A stretch of DNA of 64,000 nt from Dasania sp. GY-MA-18. Lineage in GTDB: Bacteria; Pseudomonadota; Gammaproteobacteria; Pseudomonadales; Dasaniaceae. The translations under genes were made by a program, and so were the position numbers. Position 1 is the first letter of the stretch; each line of letters starts with the position of its first letter. This document shows positions 57,141 to 64,000 of this stretch, piece after piece. The stretch is taken from positions 310,001 to 374,000 of the forward strand of contig NZ_JANHAP010000002.1 of the NCBI RefSeq assembly GCF_024734385.1, written 5' to 3'. Below the pieces are notes generated by a model, which was given only the letters and a program-made list of their open reading frames with translations, was not told the origin of the DNA and did not search any database.

Positions 57141-59567
57141 TTAATGCGCCTTTGGGCGATTTTTTTCTTTATTGCCGCTTTTTTCATCACTAGAGCTCTC
57201 GGCCGCAAAGCTTTTGCTCATATATTGATCATCTGTTAATGCCGTTGGCGCTTTGACCAAAGCGATATCCAAGACCTCATCTATCCATTTAACAGGCTTA
57301 ATTTCTAGATCTGCTTTAATATTGTCAGGAATTTCTTTCAAATCTCGGCTATTTTCATCGGGAATAATTACCGTCTTAATGCCACCTCTATGAGCCGCTA
57401 ACAACTTCTCTTTTAAGCCGCCTATGGGTAGTACTTGCCCGCGTAAGGTAATCTCGCCTGTCATGGCCACCGATGACTTCACCGGTATGCCGGTTAGCAC
57501 CGATACTAGGGCCGTACACATACCTATGCCGGCACTGGGGCCATCTTTAGGGGTAGCACCCTCAGGTACGTGTATGTGCAGGTCGTGGGTGTCATGATAC
57601 TCGGCGGTTATACCTAAGGACTGCGAGCGGCTGCGTACCACGGTAATGGCGGCCTGTATAGACTCTTGCATTACATCGCCTAGCGAGCCGGTTTTAACCT
57701 GGCGACCCTTACCTACTACCGAGGCGGCTTCTATAGTGAGCAATTCGCCCCCCACAGAGGTCCAGGCCAAACCAGTCACCTGGCCAATTTGGTTTTCTTC
57801 CTCGGCCTTGCCATAGCTGAATTTACGTACACCGCTGTACTGCTCTAGCTGATCAGGGCCTATGGTTAAGGGCGGCTTCTGCTCATTTAATGAGTAGGCT
57901 TTAACCACTTTACGGCACAGCTTAGCCACTTCGCGCTCTAGGCCGCGAACACCAGCTTCACGGGTGTAATAGCGCACCAGGTCTCTTAGGGCTGGTTCGG
58001 TAATATCCAGTTCGCTATCTTTTAAACCGTTGTTTTTCATTTGCTTAGGCTTGAGATAACGCTCGGCTATATTCACTTTTTCGTCTTCGGTGTAACCGGG
58101 TATGCGTATCACTTCCATACGGTCCAGTAAGGGGCCGGGAATATTCATGGAATTGGAGGTACAGATAAACATTACATCAGAGAGGTCGTAATCCACCTCT
58201 AGATAATGGTCATTAAAGCTGTTGTTCTGTTCGGGGTCTAACACCTCCAACAAAGCAGAGGCCGGGTCACCACGATTATCCATGCCCATTTTGTCGATTT
58301 CGTCTAATAGGAACAGTGGGTTTTTAACGCCTACCTTAGATAACTTTTGCACGATCTTACCCGGCATAGACCCTATATAGGTACGACGGTGACCGCGAAT
58401 CTCAGACTCATCACGAACGCCACCTAGAGCCATACGGATAAATTTGCGGTTGGTAGACCTAGCAATAGACTCGCCCAAGGAGGTTTTACCCACGCCCGGA
58501 GGGCCAACCAAACACAGCACTGGGCCTTTGATTTTTTTAACTCGCTTTTGTACCGCTAGGTATTCAAGTATGCGCTCTTTAACCTCTTCCAAACCGTAAT
58601 GATCTTTCTCTAAGATTTTTTCGGCGCGTTTTAGGTCATGCTTAACTTGGGTGCGTTTCTTCCAGGGGACACTGATCATCCAATCGATATAGCTGCGCAC
58701 TACTGAGGCTTCGGCCGACATGGGCGACATCATTTTTAGCTTATTGAGCTCAGACAGGGCTTTTTCTTCACCCTCTTTGCTCATGCCGCACTCTTTGATT
58801 TTTAGTTCTAGGTCTTCTATCTCGTTGGGGGCATCATCCATATCCCCCAGCTCTTTTTGAATGGCTTTCATTTGCTCATTCAGATAGTACTCGCGCTGGC
58901 TCTTTTCCATTTGTTTTTTAACGCGGCCGCGTATGCGCTTTTCAACTTGAAATAAATCAACCTCAGCCTCCATCAGGCCCATTAGGTGATCTAGGCGCTC
59001 GCGCACATCAACAATTTCTAGGATGGCTTGTTTTTGGTCTACCTCTAGCGCCATATGGGCAGCCATGGTATCAGCCAAGCGGCCGGGATCATCGATACCC
59101 GCCAGCGAGGTCAGTACCTCAGAGGGGACTTTTTTGCTGAGGTTTACATATTTATCAAACTGCTCCATGGTGGTTTTAACCAGCGCATTGGCTTCAGTTT
59201 CTTTGATTTTTTCAGGTAGCTGCGGCTGCATGCTGGCGGTAAAAAAGCCCTGCTCAGCGCTGACCGACTCGATTAAGGTACGCTGACCACCTTCCACTAA
59301 CACTTTAACAGTGCCATCGGGTAATTTTAGTAACTGCAAAATAGTCGATAGCGTGCCTATGCTGTAGATGTCTTCGGCACCGGGCTCATCGACAGAGGCA
59401 TTTTTTTGGGCCACCAAGATAATCTGTTTATCGTGGGCCATGGCCTCTTCTAAGGCTTGTATAGATTTTTCGCGGCCGACAAACAGCGGCACCACCATGT
59501 GCGGGTAAACAACAACATCACGAAGGGGCAACAAGGGGTAGACGGTTGCCTGATTATCTTCACTCAT
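57141..59567 (-). CDS. lon: ATP-dependent protease Lon
   Basis: An 808-residue AAA+ protease that degrades misfolded and regulatory proteins such as SulA. The N-terminal LonA substrate domain starts VYPLLPLRDVVVYPHMVVPL. Walker A is GPPGVGKTSLGESIA and Walker B LLDEIDKM. The proteolytic Ser678 lies in KDGPSAG and Lys721 in GGLKEKLL. The C-terminus is 20-odd residues longer than in E. coli, with a charged tail. A heat-shock-like promoter lies upstream. Confidence 0.97.
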   Translation of the reverse strand: MSEDNQATVYPLLPLRDVVVYPHMVVPLFVGREKSIQALEEAMAHDKQIILVAQKNASVDEPGAEDIYSIGTLSTILQLLKLPDGTVKVLVEGGQRTLIESVSAEQGFFTASMQPQLPEKIKETEANALVKTTMEQFDKYVNLSKKVPSEVLTSLAGIDDPGRLADTMAAHMALEVDQKQAILEIVDVRERLDHLMGLMEAEVDLFQVEKRIRGRVKKQMEKSQREYYLNEQMKAIQKELGDMDDAPNEIEDLELKIKECGMSKEGEEKALSELNKLKMMSPMSAEASVVRSYIDWMISVPWKKRTQVKHDLKRAEKILEKDHYGLEEVKERILEYLAVQKRVKKIKGPVLCLVGPPGVGKTSLGESIARSTNRKFIRMALGGVRDESEIRGHRRTYIGSMPGKIVQKLSKVGVKNPLFLLDEIDKMGMDNRGDPASALLEVLDPEQNNSFNDHYLEVDYDLSDVMFICTSNSMNIPGPLLDRMEVIRIPGYTEDEKVNIAERYLKPKQMKNNGLKDSELDITEPALRDLVRYYTREAGVRGLEREVAKLCRKVVKAYSLNEQKPPLTIGPDQLEQYSGVRKFSYGKAEEENQIGQVTGLAWTSVGGELLTIEAASVVGKGRQVKTGSLGDVMQESIQAAITVVRSRSQSLGITAEYHDTHDLHIHVPEGATPKDGPSAGIGMCTALVSVLTGIPVKSSVAMTGEITLRGQVLPIGGLKEKLLAAHRGGIKTVIIPDENSRDLKEIPDNIKADLEIKPVKWIDEVLDIALVKAPTALTDDQYMSKSFAAESSSDEKSGNKEKNRPKAH

Positions 59568-59652
59568 TTAAATACCTTTTCGGTGCTTACACCGCATAGT
59601 TGAGGCCATTAATTCACGATTCTATAGCGTAGCAGCTCTATACTGCTAGCAC

Positions 59653-59664
59653 ATGCTTAAGCAT
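59653..59664. other. 12-base perfect palindrome in the lon promoter region
   Basis: ATGCTTAAGCAT overlaps the 3' edge of the candidate heat-shock -10 box. It may be a binding site or chance. Confidence 0.35.
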
Positions 59665-59691
59665 ATGGGGGCTATAACGTTACATTACAAG
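59663..59691 (-). promoter_or_regulatory. Candidate sigma32 promoter of lon
   Basis: Read on the minus strand, CTTGTAA (59685-59691) and CCCCATAT (59663-59670) are separated by 14 bases. The consensus is CTTGAAA-N11-16-CCCCATNT. It ends about 96 bases upstream of the lon start. Confidence 0.6.
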
Positions 59692-59733
59692 GCATAGTAA
59701 AAGAATTAAGCTTTCTGCATAAGGCCAGAAATG

Positions 59734-59759
59734 AAAAAAGGGCCTGTTAGGCCCTTTTT
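59734..59759 (-). terminator. Rho-independent terminator of clpX
   Basis: AAAAAGGGCC (59735-59744) pairs with GGCCCTTTTT (59750-59759) around TGTTA. On the minus strand it ends in T and lies 18 bases beyond the clpX stop. Confidence 0.93.
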
Positions 59760-59777
59760 GCGCGGTAAGTTATCGCC

Positions 59778-61070
59778 TTAGTCTTCAGGTGCGGCTTTGG
59801 CAGCCTTTAGCGCTTCAGTCTTGTAAACCAGCAAGGGTTTTGAATCGCCCCTAATGACTGACTCGTCGATAACCACTTTAGAAACGGTATCTTCGGAGGG
59901 GATGTCATACATGCTATCGAGTAATACTGACTCTAAAATAGAGCGCAAGCCACGAGCGCCGGTTTTGCGCTCCATGCCTTTTTCAGCGACCGCTCTAAGC
60001 GCATCGGTTCTAAAGTCTATCTCCACGCCTTCCATTTCAAACAAGCGGCCATATTGCTTGGTTAAAGCATTTTTAGGCTCGGTTAGTATGGAGATCAAGG
60101 CCTCAACATCTAGCTCTTCTAGGGTAGCGATTACCGGCAAACGCCCCACAAACTCGGGGATTAAGCCGTAGCGAACCAAATCTTCTGGCTCTAGGTCACT
60201 CAGTACTTCACCAAAGTTTTTGTTGTCTTCTTTGCTCTTCACTTCAGCGGAGAAGCCTATGCCACCCTTTTCAGAGCGATCGCGTATCACCTTATCTAAG
60301 CCAGCAAATGCGCCGCCACAGATAAACAGGATGTTAGAGGTATCAACCTGTAAAAACTCTTGCTGAGGATGCTTGCGGCCACCCTGGGGTGGAACTGAAG
60401 CAACAGTGCCTTCGATTAGCTTAAGTAGAGCTTGCTGTACGCCCTCACCCGACACATCGCGAGTAATAGAGGGGTTGTCAGACTTGCGAGAAACTTTATC
60501 GATTTCATCGATATAGACTATGCCCATTTGTGCCTTGTCTACATCGTAATCACACTTTTGCAGTAGTTTTTGGATGATATTCTCTACATCCTCGCCCACA
60601 TAACCGGCCTCAGTTAAGGTCGTCGCATCGGCGATTGTAAAAGGAACATCTAGCAAGCGGGCCAAGGTTTCAGCCAGTAGGGTTTTACCGCTACCGGTAG
60701 GGCCTACTAATAAAATATTACTCTTGCCTAGCTCTACAGCCTCTTTTTTACCATCGGCATAGCGCAGACGCTTGTAATGGTTATAAACCGCAACCGACAA
60801 TACTTTTTTAGCCTGGTTTTGGCCTATTACATACTCGTCGAGTATGGCCTTAATTTCGTGAGGAGTTGGCAGCTTTTCTTGTGGCGCGTCAGAGCCTGCT
60901 TCCTGCACCTCTTCGCGAATAATATCGTTACAGAGATCTACACATTCATCACATATGAATACAGAAGGGCCTGCAATGAGCTTGCGTACCTCATGCTGAC
61001 TTTTGCCGCAAAAAGAGCAATAAAGCAGCTTACCGCCGTCTTCGCCGTTATCTTTTGTATCATCACTCAT
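59778..61070 (-). CDS. clpX: ATP-dependent unfoldase ClpX
   Basis: A 430-residue AAA+ unfoldase for ClpP. The N-terminal zinc-binding dimerisation domain has four Cys ([10 protein letters not shown] and [10 protein letters not shown]). Walker A is [15 protein letters not shown], Walker B is [10 protein letters not shown], and the IGF-type ClpP-docking loop is visible in the GGIGFSAE segment. The gene follows clpP by 150 bases and probably shares its transcript. Confidence 0.97.
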   Translation of the reverse strand: MSDDTKDNGEDGGKLLYCSFCGKSQHEVRKLIAGPSVFICDECVDLCNDIIREEVQEAGSDAPQEKLPTPHEIKAILDEYVIGQNQAKKVLSVAVYNHYKRLRYADGKKEAVELGKSNILLVGPTGSGKTLLAETLARLLDVPFTIADATTLTEAGYVGEDVENIIQKLLQKCDYDVDKAQMGIVYIDEIDKVSRKSDNPSITRDVSGEGVQQALLKLIEGTVASVPPQGGRKHPQQEFLQVDTSNILFICGGAFAGLDKVIRDRSEKGGIGFSAEVKSKEDNKNFGEVLSDLEPEDLVRYGLIPEFVGRLPVIATLEELDVEALISILTEPKNALTKQYGRLFEMEGVEIDFRTDALRAVAEKGMERKTGARGLRSILESVLLDSMYDIPSEDTVSKVVIDESVIRGDSKPLLVYKTEALKAAKAAPED

Positions 61071-61220
61071 TATAAAAAATACCTCTTGAGCACCTTTGCC
61101 ACCCTAACTATAGGGTTTTAAGCATTATTTTAGCCTGTCTTGGAGACTAAGATGCGTTTTTTTAGCTCTTTTTGCAAGCACTAAGGGCAAATCTGCGACT
61201 TAGTGCTATAACAAACCGCT

Positions 61221-61868
61221 TTACTTGTCAGTGGGTATTTCGCGGCTGCTCAATACCTGATCAACCAAGCCATAATCCCTGGATGCCTCTGCATTCATGA
61301 AGTTATCGCGCTCGGTATCGCGGGCTATGGTTTCAAAATCCTGACCAGTGTGCTCTGCCATCAGGTGGTTTAAACGCTCGCGTATGATTAATATCTCTCT
61401 AGCCTGAATATCGATATCGGTGGCCTGACCTTGGGCGCCACCGCTGGGCTGGTGAATCATGGTGCGGGCATTGGGCAGGATAAAGCGCTTACCCTTGGCA
61501 CCGCCGCTAAGCAAAAATGCCCCCATGCTGGCTGCTTGGCCTATACACATGGTGCTAACATCAGGCTTAATAAACTGCATGGTATCGTATATAGACAAGC
61601 CTGCCGTTACTGAGCCGCCGGGAGAGTTAATATACACATGTATGTCTTTATCGGGGTTTTCAGACTCTAGGAACAGGAGTTGAGCTACCACCAAATTAGC
61701 CATATTGTCTTCAATAGGGCCAACAATAAAAATAACTCTTTCCTTAAGCAAGCGTGAATAGATATCGTATGAGCGCTCGCCGCGGGCGGTTTGCTCCACA
61801 ACCATAGGTACTAGGCCCAGGTTAGTGATCTGCTGTTCATTCATCGCATTGTGACCGTATCTCGACAT
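61221..61868 (-). CDS. clpP: ATP-dependent Clp protease proteolytic subunit
   Basis: A 215-residue serine protease. The triad is Ser114 ([11 protein letters not shown]), His139 (MIHQPSGG) and Asp188 (TERDNF), matching E. coli spacing. The N-terminus has a propeptide-like stretch. With ClpX it degrades tagged and regulatory proteins. It is transcribed between tig and clpX. Confidence 0.97.
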   Translation of the reverse strand: MSRYGHNAMNEQQITNLGLVPMVVEQTARGERSYDIYSRLLKERVIFIVGPIEDNMANLVVAQLLFLESENPDKDIHVYINSPGGSVTAGLSIYDTMQFIKPDVSTMCIGQAASMGAFLLSGGAKGKRFILPNARTMIHQPSGGAQGQATDIDIQAREILIIRERLNHLMAEHTGQDFETIARDTERDNFMNAEASRDYGLVDQVLSSREIPTDK

Positions 61869-61906
61869 AATGTTCTCTTGTTATCGTTAAAGTTTGTTAT
61901 TACTTT

Positions 61907-61935
61907 AAATGGGGTTAGTGAAGTCGCCCCTTAAG
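61907..61935 (-). promoter_or_regulatory. Candidate sigma32 promoter of clpP
   Basis: On the minus strand, CTTAAGG (61929-61935) and CCCCATTT (61907-61914) are separated by 14 bases, the same spacing as upstream of lon. The -35 box is weak. Confidence 0.45.
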
Positions 61936-61945
61936 ATTATGGGAA

Positions 61946-61990
61946 TGCCTATAAAAATCAAGCGACTAACTTAAAAAGTGTAGTCGCTTG
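61946..61990 (-). terminator. Rho-independent terminator of tig
   Basis: A perfect 10-base stem (61959-61968 with 61981-61990) around a loop that itself can pair ACTT with AAGT. A T-rich tract follows on the minus strand. It lies 27 bases beyond the tig stop. Confidence 0.85.
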
Positions 61991-62016
61991 AACGATTGAG
62001 CATTAATAAGGTGGGC

Positions 62017-63357
62017 TTATTCAGCCTCACCATCTTCAGGCTCTGGCGGCGCTGCTGGCGCCAGCACCTCGTCATAGGTGCTATCTTTCTCAGTCACCTT
62101 AGACTCTGACAATATATGCTCAACCACCATATCTTCAACTACCATAGACTCAACTTGCTGTAGTTGCTGTGGGTTACCATAGTAATAATTGATAACTTCT
62201 TGTGGGTCTTCGTAAGTAGACGCGAAGCCTTCAATAGTTTCTTTTACCTTGGCGGCATCCGCTTTGATTTCTTTGGCGTTGATTAATTCATTAAGAATCA
62301 AACCTAACTTGACACGACGCTCGGCCTGCTCTTGGAACATATCATCAGGTAGCAATGAGTCTAAATCCAGGTTTTGAGCACCGCCGCCAAACTGCTGCAC
62401 CATTTGCTGACGCAAAACTTTGATCTCTTCTTTAGCCAAAGCTTTAGGCACTTGAATTTCAGCGTGTAGTTCTAAAAGCGAGTCCATAACCTGATTTTTG
62501 GTTTTAGACTTAGCAGCGTTTTCCAGCTCGCGCTCCATGTTTTCGCGCACGTCGGCTAAAAACTTCTCTTCACCGCCTTCGCTAACGCCAAACTTGGCAA
62601 AAAACTCATCATTTAACTCAGCAGGCTGTTTTTCGCTTACTGTATTTACCGTAACTTTGAACTCTACTGCAGCGCCTTTAAGCTCTTCTGAGTGATATTC
62701 TTCTGGGAAGGTTAACGCTAAGACTTTTTCTTCGCCGGCTTTCATGCCTACGATACCGGCCTCAAAGCCTGGAATCATTTGGTTAGAGCCCAGTGTCAAA
62801 TCAGAGCCTTCGGCACTGCCGCCCTCAAAAGCCACACCATCTTTGGTGCCAGCGTAATCGATATTAACCTTGTCGCCATCGGCAGCTGCGCGCTCAACCA
62901 CTACGAACTCGCCCTGCTGCTCACGTAGGGTGTTAACCATTTTTTCTACGTCAGCGTCTTCAACTTTGGCATTTAGTTTTTCAACTTCTATGCTCGCAAA
63001 AGACTTAAGTTCTATTTCGGGGAAAACTTCAAAGGTGGCAACGTACTCTAAGTCTTTACCTTCTTCGGCAGTCTTAGTTTCAATTTCAGGCATGCCAGCA
63101 GGCTTTAGCTTTTCCTGCACTACCGCTTCGCTGAAAGTTTGATTCATGACTTCGCCTAATACTTCCTGGCGCACGCCAGCACCAAAGCGCTGCTTTAGTA
63201 CACGCATAGGCACTTTGCCCTTGCGGAAACCGTCGATACGTACAGTACCGGCTGCTTTTTGTAGACGGGTGTTCACTTCGCTATCTATGCGATCTGCGGG
63301 CACACCAATAGTTAAACGACGCTCTAAGCCTGAAGTCGTTTGAATCGAAACTTGCAT
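62017..63357 (-). CDS. tig: Trigger factor chaperone
   Basis: A 446-residue ribosome-bound chaperone. The N-terminal ribosome-binding domain starts MQVSIQTTSGLERRLTIGVP and includes the FRKGKVP signature. The FKBP-type prolyl isomerase domain follows (YAGTKDGVAFEGGSAEGSDL), then a helical C-terminal domain. The ATG at 63357 has AGAGGAA upstream; a longer frame to 63444 is not family-like. It leads the tig-clpP-clpX-lon order. Confidence 0.96.
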   Translation of the reverse strand: MQVSIQTTSGLERRLTIGVPADRIDSEVNTRLQKAAGTVRIDGFRKGKVPMRVLKQRFGAGVRQEVLGEVMNQTFSEAVVQEKLKPAGMPEIETKTAEEGKDLEYVATFEVFPEIELKSFASIEVEKLNAKVEDADVEKMVNTLREQQGEFVVVERAAADGDKVNIDYAGTKDGVAFEGGSAEGSDLTLGSNQMIPGFEAGIVGMKAGEEKVLALTFPEEYHSEELKGAAVEFKVTVNTVSEKQPAELNDEFFAKFGVSEGGEEKFLADVRENMERELENAAKSKTKNQVMDSLLELHAEIQVPKALAKEEIKVLRQQMVQQFGGGAQNLDLDSLLPDDMFQEQAERRVKLGLILNELINAKEIKADAAKVKETIEGFASTYEDPQEVINYYYGNPQQLQQVESMVVEDMVVEHILSESKVTEKDSTYDEVLAPAAPPEPEDGEAE

Positions 63358-63462
63358 GGGAATTCCTCTGCCGATTGAGCTGCTGCTCAGATGCGTGCCG
63401 ACTGATGCTTGAGTAGCACTGACAGCGCATCGATAAATTTGCACATATTAACTATGAATAAA

Positions 63463-63547
63463 TGGTGCGGACGGAGAGACTCGAACTCTCACACCTTGCG
63501 GCACTGGAACCTAAATCCAGCGTGTCTACCAATTTCACCACGTCCGC
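63463..63547 (-). tRNA. tRNA-Leu (anticodon TAG)
   Basis: On the minus strand a long-variable-arm tRNA of 85 bases including CCA. Acceptor arms are GCGGACG and CGTCCGC, the anticodon loop is TTTAGGT (anticodon TAG), and the T-arm includes AGTTCGAGTCTC. It lies upstream of tig on the same strand, 105 bases before its start. Confidence 0.96.
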
Positions 63548-63780
63548 TCTAGCTGGTCTGAATGATACTATTAAAACCAGCTCGCTGCTAGGCAGCTAAA
63601 CCTTTAATCAACTTTAACATAAGTTGATAAGCGATTGAATACACTACTAAATCAACTTTTTATCGAAGTGTGCTCGATCACAGGGGCTGCGATTATGACA
63701 AAAGCTTTGATGCGGTTCAACCATAGTTACGAAGATTTCTTATATTATTTTCAATGCTGGGTGTTTTTCACTCCAAATGA

Positions 63781-64000
63781 CTAAAAAAGCACCTTGGGAT
63801 GTGCAATTAAGAAGCAGAGCTCCTCATTGCTATTATTTTCAATCACCGCCCCACCCCAAGCCTTAGGCAAAAATACGGCTTGTTCAGCAGATAAAATCTC
63901 ATCATTTATCAGCAGCTCACCCTTAATGGCCATCAATAAGGCGTATTGCTCATTGGCCGGTAATTGAGTTTGCTGGCTGGGTTGCAGGCAGTAGCGCCTA
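63781..64000 (-). CDS. Cupin-like protein, C-terminal fragment
   Basis: On the minus strand a frame is open from the window edge to a TAG at 63781-63783, about 73 codons. The pattern YALLMAIKGELLINDEILSA, then AVFLPKAW and a final FLIAHPK, is that of a cupin beta-barrel (short strands with Gly turns). The N-terminus is outside. It may be a mannose-6-phosphate isomerase-like or transcription-factor cupin; that cannot be decided. Confidence 0.6.
   Translation of the reverse strand, partial: RRYCLQPSQQTQLPANEQYALLMAIKGELLINDEILSAEQAVFLPKAWGGAVIENNSNEELCFLIAHPKVLF

Overview
The window looks like chromosomal DNA of a marine-type gammaproteobacterium of moderate GC. Signs of this are the uvrC-pgsA-tRNA Gly/Cys/Leu cluster, a Na+-translocating NADH:quinone reductase operon with its maturation genes, and tig-clpP-clpX-lon-hupB-ppiD. 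A second set (murB, LMW phosphatase, kdsB, lpxK, exbBD, comEC, lolCDE, nqr, gap, mfd, csiV, methylthioinosine phosphorylase) resembles the arrangement in Pseudomonas aeruginosa. A Cellvibrionales-like or Pseudomonas-related marine lineage fits; the genus cannot be fixed from sequence alone.

Layout: 0-5.2 kb (+) holds the end of a TonB-dependent receptor, a penicillin-acylase-family Ntn hydrolase, and an overlapping yjcH/actP symporter pair. 5.4-21.5 kb is mostly minus strand: three tRNAs, pgsA, uvrC, an AlkB-type repair dioxygenase, murB, a low-molecular-weight phosphatase, the lipid A/KDO genes kdsB-lpxK-msbA, exbB/exbD, comEC and lolCDE, with a DUF2062 gene on the plus strand. 21.6-29.6 kb has a PilZ-type protein and nqrABCDEF-apbE-nqrM (minus). 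30.0-32.1 kb holds a slipin/NfeD membrane pair.

32.3-42.7 kb is accessory. It holds an unknown small gene, a remnant or micro-ORF beside a short repeat motif, and a three-gene Rhs/YD-repeat locus. In that locus a 1706-residue secreted shell protein carrying four FN3-like repeats is separated from its Rhs core/C-terminal domain. The core is encoded by an ATGA-overlapping gene with its own signal peptide, followed by a small two-helix membrane protein that could be its immunity partner. A secreted M20 peptidase and a DRGH-motif nuclease bracketed by short palindromes follow. This Rhs locus is the most unusual part of the window.

42.8-52.9 kb returns to conserved content: gap, mfd, csiV, methylthioinosine phosphorylase, an MscS channel, a small acidic protein, lexA with two SOS boxes, and a DUF1285 gene. 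52.9-64 kb (minus) contains a lipoprotein gene, serA, ppiD, hupB, lon, clpX, clpP, tig, tRNA-Leu and the end of a cupin-like gene. Heat-shock-like promoters precede lon and clpP. Functionally the window combines envelope biogenesis (lipid A, lipoproteins, peptidoglycan), sodium-based respiration, DNA repair and SOS control, and a protein quality-control cluster.
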